Source of the DNA: an uncultured Clostridia bacterium
GTDB taxonomy: Bacteria > Bacillota > Clostridia > Oscillospirales > Ruminococcaceae
Direction: 5' to 3'
NCBI GenBank assembly: GCA_946563605.1
Contig: CAMNVW010000013.1
Span: 1 to 15,944, forward strand
DNA length: 15,944 nt
A program made the translations under genes and the position numbers. The notes under the pieces were generated by a model. It made no database searches, was not told the DNA's origin, and worked only from the letters and a program-made list of their open reading frames with translations. This document shows positions 1-5,755 of this stretch, piece after piece (position 1 is the stretch's first letter; every line of letters begins with the position of its first letter).

Positions 1-1
1 T

Positions 2-412
2 CATCAAATCAATTATCTGGTTTCCGAGATGGATGCACTGTACCATCAGGCGTCGTTAAAGCTCGGTATTAGTGACAGCGTTTCTATTGTTTTATATACC
101 ATTTATGATGTTGGTGATGGGTGCCTGCTCAGCGATGTTTATAAAAAATCCGGTATCAGCAAACAAACCGTCAATTCCGCTATTCGCGGTTTGGAAGCAG
201 ATCAGATTCTTTATTTGGAACAGCACACTGGGAGAAGGAAAAAGATTTTTTTGACCGATAAAGGGAAGGCGTTTATTCAGAAAACGGTAGCAAGACTCTT
301 TCAAGCCGAAGTACAGGCGTTTGATACTTGGTCGGACGAAGAAATTAACACCTACATACAACTGATGGGAAAATATGCGGAATGCTTAGGTCGGCAGATT
401 GAGAAACTTTAA
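2..412 (+). CDS. MarR-family transcriptional regulator (5' end outside window)
   Basis: A winged-helix DNA-binding regulator, probably controlling the two genes that follow it. The frame is open from base 2, and the residues before the first internal ATG (29-31) still fit the family's N-terminal helix (NYLVSEMDALYHQ), so the true start lies upstream and roughly 10-15 residues are missing. The recognition helix is the segment SGISKQTVNSAIRGLE, and the wing follows with GRRKKIFLTDKGKAF. The C-terminal helices form the usual MarR dimer interface. The stop at 410-412 is only 10 bases before the next ATG, and the next gene's ribosome binding site overlaps this gene's end, so the genes are co-transcribed. 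The family usually represses an adjacent efflux gene and releases DNA on binding a small aromatic or drug ligand; the ligand here is unknown. Confidence 0.9.
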   Translation, partial: HQINYLVSEMDALYHQASLKLGISDSVSIVLYTIYDVGDGCLLSDVYKKSGISKQTVNSAIRGLEADQILYLEQHTGRRKKIFLTDKGKAFIQKTVARLFQAEVQAFDTWSDEEINTYIQLMGKYAECLGRQIEKL

Positions 413-422
413 AGGAGAAAAT

Positions 423-1040
423 ATGAGGATTATTACCATAAGTCGAGAATTTGGTTCTGGAGGACGCGAACTTGGAAAACGTCTCGCAGATGTCATGGGT
501 TTTGATTATTACGACAGCGAGATTATCTCCGCCGTTGCCCAGCAAAGTGGATTGGACGTTCATTATGTGGAGGACAAATTGACCAATCATGGTTGGCAGA
601 GTTTTCCCATTACCTTCAGCAGGAGCATTCACTCTGCCGGATACAGGCAGTCGAGCCAAGTCGAACTCTTGCTCAAACAGAAAAAGGTGCTGGAAGATAT
701 TGCAGCCTTGGGCAAGGACTGCGTTATCGTGGGCAGAAATGCGGATGTGATATTGAAAGCGTATCAGCCTTTTCATATTTTTGTTTGCGCAAACACAGCC
801 GCAAAGGTAAGGCGCTGTATGGAACGCGCGCCGGAAGGGGAGAACCTTTCGGAGAAAGAACTGATTCGGAAAATGAAACAGATCGACAAGATACGCGCAC
901 AAACAAGGGAAATCATGTCCGGTTCTTCCTGGGGACAGCGTGACGCATATCATTTGACAATCAATACAAGTGACTGGAATATCAAGGATATCGTACCGGC
1001 GGCTGCCGAGTTGGCGAACAGCTGGTTTGGGAGGAAATAA
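423..1040 (+). CDS. Cytidylate-kinase-like P-loop protein
   Basis: A 205-residue P-loop protein of the cytidylate-kinase-like family (Cytidylate_kin2 type). The N-terminus reads ITISREFGSGGRELGKRLA, a glycine-rich phosphate loop at about residues 7-15. A second conserved stretch, DCVIVGRNADVIL, lies near residue 100. An arginine-rich segment around 130-165 (KVRRCMERAP, KQIDKIRAQTRE) resembles the lid of nucleoside monophosphate kinases. The ATG at 423 is chosen because AAAGGAG sits six bases upstream; an earlier in-frame start would overlap the MarR gene. The stop overlaps the start of the MATE gene (TAATG), so translation is probably coupled. The true substrate is not established; it is unlikely to be the housekeeping CMP kinase, because that gene normally has different neighbours and a longer NMP-binding insert. 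Confidence 0.85.
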   Translation: MRIITISREFGSGGRELGKRLADVMGFDYYDSEIISAVAQQSGLDVHYVEDKLTNHGWQSFPITFSRSIHSAGYRQSSQVELLLKQKKVLEDIAALGKDCVIVGRNADVILKAYQPFHIFVCANTAAKVRRCMERAPEGENLSEKELIRKMKQIDKIRAQTREIMSGSSWGQRDAYHLTINTSDWNIKDIVPAAAELANSWFGRK

Positions 1041-2374
1041 TGCACATTCAGCTTTCAGATCATTTTACTTATCGAAAATTGATAAGATTTACGTTGTCAT
1101 CCATTGTGATGATGATTTTTACCTCCATCTACAGTGTGGTGGATGGATTCTTCGTTTCCAATTTTGCAGGAAAAACCCCTTTTGCGGCAGTCAATTTGAT
1201 AATGCCCGTCCTGATGATTTTGGGTACAGTGGGTTTTATGTTTGGTACCGGCGGCACAGCCATTGTCGCGAAAACCTATGGCGAGGGCGATAAGGAGAAA
1301 GCAAACCGCTATTTCTCGCTGTTTGTCTATGTAGCCGCTGCATTAGGCATTGCTTTGGCAGTTCTTGGTTTTGTTTTTATCAGACCTATTGCTTCGCTGC
1401 TGGGAGCTTCCGGTGAGCTGTTGGAAAACTGCGTTTTCTATTCCCGCGTCATTCTTCCTGCCTTGCCGTGTTATGTCTTGCAGATTATGTTTCAAAGTTT
1501 CTTTGTGGCAGCCGAAAAGCCGCAGCTTGGTCTTGCGGTAACGGTTTCTTCCGGTGTGACCAATATCATACTGGATACTGTTTTGGTAATCCTTCTGCCG
1601 CAGGAATACAAACTGGCGGGTGCAGCACTTGCCACTGCGATGAGTATGGTGGTCGGCGGTGTTGTTCCTCTGTTTTACTTTTTTAGAAAGAACAGCAGTA
1701 TTCTCCGGCTCGGCAAGACAAGATATGATGGCAACGCAATCTTGAAAGCCTGCATCAACGGTTCTTCAGAATTTATGAGCAATATTTCGATGAGCTTTGT
1801 TGGTATCCTTTATAACACGCAGCTTATGAAATATGCCGGAGAAAACGGTGTTGCAGCTTACGGCGTGATGATGTATGTCAGTATGATCTTCTCTGCCGCC
1901 TTTATCGGGTACTCGATTGGTACCGCGCCGATCATCGGCTATCACGATGGCGCTAGGAACTACGATGAACTCAAGAGTCTGCTGCGCAAGAGCCTGACGA
2001 TGATCGGCATATTCGGCATTGGTATGGTTATATCTGCCGAATTGCTTGCGGCGCCGCTGTCCAAAATCTTTGTCGGATATGACGCAGAACTGATGGAGAT
2101 GACGGTCTGGGGATTCCGCATTTTTGCCTTGTCCTTTGCGTTTATGGGCTTTGGTATTTTTGTGTCCAGCTTCTTTACTGCGCTCAATGATGGTGTGACA
2201 TCTGCGCTTATTTCTTTTTTGCGCACGCTGCTGTTTCAGGGCTCTGCCATTATGATTCTCCCATCGATTTGGGGAATCAATGGTATTTGGCTTTCGGTTG
2301 TTGTTGCGGAGTTTGTAGCGGTCGTGCTTGGCGCCATGTTCCTGGTGCTCAAAAGGAAGAAGTACCATTACTAA
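1040..2374 (+). CDS. MATE-family multidrug/sodium antiporter
   Basis: A 444-residue integral membrane protein of the MATE family, which exports drugs or metabolites using a sodium or proton gradient. The sequence is a succession of hydrophobic segments with the usual 12-helix length. The N-terminal lobe carries SIVMMIFTSIYSVVDGFFVSNFAG, a characteristic MATE first-helix region, with NLIMPVLMILGTVGFMFGTGG following. The second lobe begins near residue 235 with NGSSEFMSNISMSFVGILYN, mirroring the first. The start overlaps the stop of the preceding gene and its binding site (GGAGGAAA) lies inside that gene. The protein ends in a basic tail (LKRKKYHY). The MarR gene two places upstream is the likely regulator. 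The exported substrate cannot be read from the sequence. Confidence 0.93.
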   Translation: MHIQLSDHFTYRKLIRFTLSSIVMMIFTSIYSVVDGFFVSNFAGKTPFAAVNLIMPVLMILGTVGFMFGTGGTAIVAKTYGEGDKEKANRYFSLFVYVAAALGIALAVLGFVFIRPIASLLGASGELLENCVFYSRVILPALPCYVLQIMFQSFFVAAEKPQLGLAVTVSSGVTNIILDTVLVILLPQEYKLAGAALATAMSMVVGGVVPLFYFFRKNSSILRLGKTRYDGNAILKACINGSSEFMSNISMSFVGILYNTQLMKYAGENGVAAYGVMMYVSMIFSAAFIGYSIGTAPIIGYHDGARNYDELKSLLRKSLTMIGIFGIGMVISAELLAAPLSKIFVGYDAELMEMTVWGFRIFALSFAFMGFGIFVSSFFTALNDGVTSALISFLRTLLFQGSAIMILPSIWGINGIWLSVVVAEFVAVVLGAMFLVLKRKKYHY

Positions 2375-2390
2375 CTTCCTAGATTGAAGA

Positions 2391-2451
2391 GAAATAAAAG
2401 TTTTGTCAACTTTTTCAAAAGTTGCGGATTCCAAAGGCAGCGCCTTTGGTA
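2391..2451 (-). repeat. Left inverted end copy of palindromic element
   Basis: Read on the minus strand, this segment matches 2928-2996: a CCAAAGGC hairpin, then AATC, a CAACTTTT/AAAAGTTG hairpin, and AAAACTTTTATTT. In the right copy the second hairpin is built of GAGCTTTTT/AAAAAGCTC, so both arms changed together and pairing is preserved. Confidence 0.8.
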
Positions 2452-2660
2452 GGGTTTGGGACAACGTCCCAATAATTAAAATAATAAATAAAAAACGATA
2501 GGGGCAGAAGAAGTTCATTGTTGCCAATGAACTTCCGTGAGTTTGGCTTTGCCAAACTCAGGGTCACGCTGTATAAAACCAATTTTAGTTTAATTCTCAA
2601 AGCGTGACTTGCTGTGGTACGGGAGTACCCTGCCTGCGGATGCAGGCAGCTGGCGATTAA

Positions 2661-2774
2661 GCTGGCATACGCCAGCGCACTGCCGTGCGGCAGCATCGAA
2701 ACAGCATTCAGCCCCTATCGTTTTTATTTTTTATATTATTTTTATTTTGGGGTGTTTCGCTCACTGCGGCGAGC
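2661..2774 (+). repeat. Direct repeat, copy 1 (about 115 bp)
   Basis: First of two nearly identical copies with a 151-bp period. In order it holds a GCTGGC/GCCAGC hairpin, a CTGCCG/CGGCAG hairpin, the motif GCCCCTATCG followed by a T-rich stretch, GGGGTGT, and a GCTC...GAGC inverted repeat. It differs from copy 2 by a few substitutions and one T in the T-run. Confidence 0.9.
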
Positions 2775-2811
2775 AAGCAAAGCAGAGCCAGCGAGGGCAG
2801 ACAGCGATGAA

Positions 2812-2926
2812 GCTGGCATACGCCAGCGCACTGCCGTGCGGCAGCGTCGAAACAGCATTCTGCCCCTATCGTTTTTATTTTTTTATATTATTTTTATTTT
2901 GGGGTGTGTTGCTCACTGCGGCGAGC
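2812..2926 (+). repeat. Direct repeat, copy 2 (about 115 bp)
   Basis: Second copy of the repeat at 2661-2774, with the same order of hairpins, the GCCCCTATCG-T-rich core and the closing GCTC...GAGC inverted repeat. The core motif also occurs in inverted orientation at about 2472-2505. Confidence 0.9.
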
Positions 2927-2927
2927 G

Positions 2928-2996
2928 ACCAAAGGCGCTGCCTTTGGAATCTGTGAGCTTTTTGAAAAAAGCTCAAGCAAAAACTTTTATTTTGCT
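2928..2996 (+). repeat. Right inverted end copy of palindromic element
   Basis: Partner of 2391-2451 in opposite orientation. It contains CCAAAGGC-GCT-GCCTTTGG, then the GAGCTTTTT/AAAAAGCTC stem, then AAGCAAAAACTTTTATTT. The second half (GAAAAAAGCTCAAGC plus AAAAACTTTTAT) is found once more at about 3179-3206, directly before the kinase gene's promoter. Confidence 0.8.
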
Positions 2997-3220
2997 CAAA
3001 CGAGCGAAGCCGGAGAAGATAAAACTAAGGAGAATGGAATCTTATTCCATTCTCAGGTCGCACAATGCAAAGCCAGTTGCAACACAAAAGCAAAAGTGCG
3101 ACTTCCTACGCGAGAGCGCAACTTTCAAGTTCGCACTTAAGCGACAACGCGAACTGTTTCCGGCTTCAAGCCGGTTTCGAAAAAAGCTCAAGCAAAAACT
3201 TTTATGTTTGAAGTTGCTAT

Positions 3221-3229
3221 GATATAATT
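3221..3229 (+). promoter_or_regulatory. Extended -10 promoter of the kinase gene
   Basis: TGATATAAT is a perfect extended -10 element (TG-N-TATAAT). The predicted start is near 3236, giving a very short leader before the ribosome binding site. No good -35 box is present at the normal distance; an extended -10 can compensate for that. It lies immediately after the last repeat copy. Confidence 0.55.
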
Positions 3230-3250
3230 TAGTATTTGGAGGTGGCAAAA

Positions 3251-4129
3251 ATGGCTGAAATGAACTTCATCGCAAAAGAACCCATTAACAAAGGCTGGTC
3301 AGGTGACAAAAAATACTGCGTTACCGATGCGCAGGGGAAAAAATTTCTGCTTCGGATTTCTCCGATGGAACAGTACGAGCAAAAGAAAAGTGAATATGAA
3401 CATATGGTGCAGGTATCAGCTCTCGGTATACCGATGTGCAAGCCTTTGGAATTTGGGAGATGTGAGGAAGGCGTTTATTCTGTCCAAAGCTGGATCGATG
3501 GCGTCGATGCGGAAAACATCATTTCCACCTTTTCGGACGCCAAGCAGTATGCCTACGGTGCAGAGGCTGGCTGTATCCTGCGCAAAATCCATTCGATACC
3601 GGCTCCGAAAACACAGGAGGACTGGGAAACACGCTTTAATCGGAAGATAGATACCAAAATAAAGAAGTACCGTGAATGTCCACTGAAATATGAGAACGGA
3701 CAGGCGTTCATCGACTTCATCGAGAAAAACCACCATCTTCTGAAAAACAGACCGCAGGTTTATCAGCACGGGGACTACCACATCGGCAATATGATGATCG
3801 ACCGCAGCGGTCGGCTCCAAATTATCGATTTCAACCGCAATGATTACGGCGACCCGTGGGAAGAATTTAATCGCATCGTGTGGTGTGCGCAAAGCTCACC
3901 TCTTTTTGCATCAGGGATGGTGAACGGATACTTTGAGAATAAGGTTCCTATGGAGTTTTGGAGATTGCTTGCTTTGTATATTTCGAGCAATACGCTGTCC
4001 TCTCTGTATTGGGCAATTCCATTTGGAGAGCGGGAAATCAAAGTGATGGTCAATCAGGCAAAGGATGTTCTGGGCTGGTATGACAACATGAAAAACCCGA
4101 TTCCGACATGGTATCTCGATCCTGCATAA
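3251..4129 (+). CDS. Aminoglycoside phosphotransferase (APH) family kinase
   Basis: A 292-residue kinase-like enzyme of the APH/choline kinase fold, which transfers the ATP gamma-phosphate to a hydroxyl of a small molecule. The N-lobe strand KKFLLRIS has arginine (R35) where protein kinases carry lysine, as in some choline-kinase-like relatives. The catalytic loop is H173-G-D-Y-H-I-G-N180 (the HGDxHxxN signature) with D175 as presumed base, and the metal-binding aspartate is D193 in IIDFNRND. The ATG at 3251 is chosen because GGAGGTGG ends five bases before it; an in-frame TTG at 3236 would place the binding site inside the gene. It stands alone with its own promoter. The family includes antibiotic-resistance and metabolic kinases, and the substrate cannot be assigned. 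Confidence 0.88.
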   Translation: MAEMNFIAKEPINKGWSGDKKYCVTDAQGKKFLLRISPMEQYEQKKSEYEHMVQVSALGIPMCKPLEFGRCEEGVYSVQSWIDGVDAENIISTFSDAKQYAYGAEAGCILRKIHSIPAPKTQEDWETRFNRKIDTKIKKYRECPLKYENGQAFIDFIEKNHHLLKNRPQVYQHGDYHIGNMMIDRSGRLQIIDFNRNDYGDPWEEFNRIVWCAQSSPLFASGMVNGYFENKVPMEFWRLLALYISSNTLSSLYWAIPFGEREIKVMVNQAKDVLGWYDNMKNPIPTWYLDPA

Positions 4130-4155
4130 AATACCGGCGGTTTACGAAAAATTGA

Positions 4156-4172
4156 TATGCTTTCAAGGCATA
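4156..4172 (+). promoter_or_regulatory. Candidate LysR-binding site A
   Basis: Imperfect palindrome TATGCTTTCAAGGCATA with a T-N11-A core (4158 to 4170). Its centre is about 66 bases upstream of the predicted start of the 4195-4223 promoter, the usual place for the LysR-family recognition site. It matches sites in front of the lysR gene and the cupin operon. Confidence 0.55.
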
Positions 4173-4194
4173 CAGAATGATGAAAAGTAAGTAT

Positions 4195-4223
4195 TTGATA
4201 TAGGCGGCTTTCTATCCTATACT
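4195..4223 (+). promoter_or_regulatory. Promoter of the RibD_C-flavodoxin operon
   Basis: TTGATA, a 17-base spacer, and TATACT; predicted start near 4230. The 14 bases AAGTATTTGATATA over the -35 box are identical to those at the second LysR-linked promoter (8572-8600), and GGTGCAGA recurs just downstream of both. The leader to the first ATG is about 58 bases. Confidence 0.7.
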
Positions 4224-4287
4224 GTAATTGTATCAAGGTGCAGAAACGACAGCAAAAATTGCAGCATTGGAGGAAAGTAAGATTTAT

Positions 4288-4971
4288 ATGAACAAACCAT
4301 ATATTGTTTGCTACATGATGACCTCTGTGGATGGAAGAATCGACTGCGGCATGACAGCCCAGCTTGCAGGTGTGGAGGAATATTATCCTTTGCTCAAAGA
4401 ATTGGGATTGCAGTCGGCAGTCAGCGGAAAAACCACCGCTCAACTGGAAATGGCGGAATCCGGTACATTTGAGCAAAAGAACAACACACCTTTCGGAAAG
4501 GAAACGGTTTCGAAAAAGGCAGACAGCAGCAACGGCTACGACGTTGTTGTCGATACCAAGGGTACGCTGCTTTGGAAACACGACAGCCAGTACGACAAGC
4601 CGCATATTTTGATTACCTCCAAGCAGGTCAGTCAGGAATATTTAAGCTATCTTGACGAGCAGAATATTTCGTACATTGTCACCGGCGATAACCGGATTGA
4701 TTTGGCTGCTGCCTGCGCAGCACTGAAGGAAACATTCGGCATCGAGCGTTTGGGCGTTGTAGGCGGTTCTGCAATCAATACGGCATTTTTGGATGCGGGA
4801 TTGCTCGACGAGGTAATCGTTTTGATTGGAGCCGGCATCGACGGCAGAGCATCCTTCCCACCTGTTTTCAACAGGAAGGACGACCCTCATCGTGAGCTTA
4901 CGCACTTAAAGCTGGTCGAGGCAAAGGCATATGAGTCCGGCGCAGTGTTCATTCGTTATAAAACCAGATAA
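4288..4971 (+). CDS. RibD C-terminal / dihydrofolate-reductase-like NAD(P)H oxidoreductase
   Basis: A 227-residue reductase of the RibD_C superfamily, which holds the pyrimidine reductase of riboflavin synthesis and many uncharacterised NAD(P)H-dependent reductases. The N-terminus carries the family motif MMTSVDGRID (residues 10-19). The cofactor loop is GVVGGSAINTAFLDAGLLDE (156-175), followed by VIVLIGAGIDGRASFP. There is no deaminase domain, so this is a stand-alone reductase and not the complete riboflavin enzyme. The ATG at 4288 is preferred over an in-frame TTG at 4228 because GGAGGA lies at 4269-4274 (13-base spacing, slightly long) and the residues before the ATG have no counterpart in the family. 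It heads an operon with the flavodoxin 25 bases downstream. The substrate is unknown; the LysR link suggests redox or electrophile stress. Confidence 0.87.
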   Translation: MNKPYIVCYMMTSVDGRIDCGMTAQLAGVEEYYPLLKELGLQSAVSGKTTAQLEMAESGTFEQKNNTPFGKETVSKKADSSNGYDVVVDTKGTLLWKHDSQYDKPHILITSKQVSQEYLSYLDEQNISYIVTGDNRIDLAAACAALKETFGIERLGVVGGSAINTAFLDAGLLDEVIVLIGAGIDGRASFPPVFNRKDDPHRELTHLKLVEAKAYESGAVFIRYKTR

Positions 4972-4996
4972 AAAAGCATATTAGGAGGAATTGACG

Positions 4997-5467
4997 ATGA
5001 GTAAGAAATTGGTTGCGTATTTTTCTGCAAGCGGTGTAACAAAGAAAGCTGCGGAGCATCTGGCAAAGGCGGCAGGTGCCGATCTGTTTGAGATTTGCCC
5101 AACGGTAGCTTATACCAATGCGGATTTGAATTGGAAGGATAAAAACAGCCGCTCCAGCGTAGAGATGAACGACCCTGCATCCCGACCGGAGATTGCGCGG
5201 ATGCTCCCAAACATGGCAGACTATGACACCGTGTTTATCGGTTTTCCAATCTGGTGGTATGTAGCTCCCCACATCATCAACACCTTTGTAGAAAGCTATG
5301 ACTTTTCTGGCAAGACGCTGGTTCCTTTTGCTACCTCCGGCGGCAGCGGCATGGGTAAGACAGTTTCTGTGCTGAAAAAGCTCTGTCCAAACGCAGATTG
5401 GAAGGAAGGCAAAATGCTGAACCACGTTTCTGATAAGGAACTGGCAGATTGGGTCGGCACGCTTTAA
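4997..5467 (+). CDS. Flavodoxin family protein
   Basis: A 156-residue FMN-binding flavodoxin-fold protein. The N-terminal strand and phosphate loop are LVAYFSASGVTKKAAE (residues 5-20), a variant of the SxTGNT loop. The segment IGFPIWWYVAPHIINTFVE (81-99) supplies the tryptophan and aromatic residues that stack on the isoalloxazine ring. FATSGGSGMGKT (111-122) is the third flavin loop. AGGAGGAA precedes the ATG at 4997 by six bases, so the in-frame TTG at 4991 is rejected. It follows the reductase closely and precedes a broken decarboxylase by 11 bases. In related organisms such short flavodoxins cluster with carboxymuconolactone decarboxylases, cupins and LysR regulators. Its redox partner is not known. 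Confidence 0.9.
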   Translation: MSKKLVAYFSASGVTKKAAEHLAKAAGADLFEICPTVAYTNADLNWKDKNSRSSVEMNDPASRPEIARMLPNMADYDTVFIGFPIWWYVAPHIINTFVESYDFSGKTLVPFATSGGSGMGKTVSVLKKLCPNADWKEGKMLNHVSDKELADWVGTL

Positions 5468-5478
5468 AAAGGCTCTTG

Positions 5479-5592
5479 ATGGAACTTCAAAAAACAGACC
5501 CCGAATTTACAGAACGCTTTCGTCACTTTGCCTTTGACGAAGTGGTAAACGAGGATGGGCAATAGCTGGAACTGGCTATCCGCGCCGCTTGA
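5479..5592 (+). pseudogene. Carboxymuconolactone decarboxylase family remnant
   Basis: The ATG at 5479 opens a frame of 28 residues, MELQKTDPEFTERF then RHFAFDEVVNEDGQ, ending at TAG 5563-5565. This matches the start of carboxymuconolactone decarboxylase / AhpD-like proteins as I recall them (DPEF..RF..FAFDEVVN). After the stop, the same frame gives LELAIRAA and then a second stop at 5590. The rest of the roughly 100-residue or longer domain, including the cysteine region, is absent. The remnant follows the flavodoxin by 11 bases, so it was probably the third gene of the operon. It is called from memory of the family and not from an alignment. Confidence 0.6.
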
Positions 5593-5618
5593 ATGCTATG
5601 AGCTGTATTCAAAAGGCG

Positions 5619-5652
5619 GCAGAGCTTTTACCATCTGCATAAAATTTTTTTT
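5619..5652 (+). terminator. Weak terminator-like hairpin
   Basis: A five-base stem GCAGA/TCTGC with a 10-base loop, followed after a few As by eight Ts. The stem is short, so this is only a possible terminator for the reductase-flavodoxin operon ahead of the pepF promoter. Confidence 0.3.
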
Positions 5653-5662
5653 ATAGTTACTC

Positions 5663-5691
5663 TTGACAATGTTTCCGCCTCCTGATAGGAT
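5663..5691 (+). promoter_or_regulatory. Promoter of pepF
   Basis: Perfect -35 box TTGACA, 17-base spacer, and TAGGAT as the -10 box. The predicted start is near 5698, giving a leader of about 58 bases before the ATG. No copy of the LysR motif was seen upstream, so pepF seems to be expressed on its own. Confidence 0.65.
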
Positions 5692-5755
5692 AAAAATGTA
5701 AGTTTCCAACAAAAAAGGAAAAATTTTACCAATAGATGAGAGGAGTACAAAGCGT

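Larger units (their letters stand above)
2391..3216. repeat. Intergenic cluster of palindromic repeats, no gene
   Basis: About 0.8 kb with no credible gene, made of closely packed hairpins. Perfect or near-perfect stems include 2407-2424 (8 bp), 2432-2450 (CCAAAGGC arms), 2458-2470 (GGGAC/GTCCC), 2511-2534 (10 bp), 2539-2559 (9 bp), 2563-2608 (8-bp arms), 2616-2629, 2630-2649 (8 bp), 2661-2676, 2680-2693, 2929-2947, 2955-2974 (9 bp), 3030-3054 (11 bp, GAGAATGGAAT arms) and 3160-3174 (CCGGCTT arms). Open frames here translate the repeats themselves and have no domain. The region separates the MATE operon from the kinase gene. Its character is that of dispersed palindromic or MITE-like elements. 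Whether it is transcribed or mobile cannot be judged from one copy. Confidence 0.85.

Noticed and set aside
2661..2926. Possible CRISPR array
   Set aside because: Only two copies, 115 bp long with a 36-bp gap and internal hairpins; no cas genes are nearby.
2609..3222. Overlapping open frames with repeated peptide segments (KLAYASALPCGS)
   Set aside because: They translate the 115-bp direct repeats and hairpins; the repetition comes from DNA repeats and not from a protein.
5619..5640. A fifth LysR site before pepF
   Set aside because: The sequence has TGCATA but not the TGC-N7-GCA spacing, so pepF is not placed in the regulon.
5556..5655. Short frame starting MGNSWNWLSAPLEC over the decarboxylase remnant
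   Set aside because: No ribosome binding site and no family recognised; it runs into the T-run before the pepF promoter.
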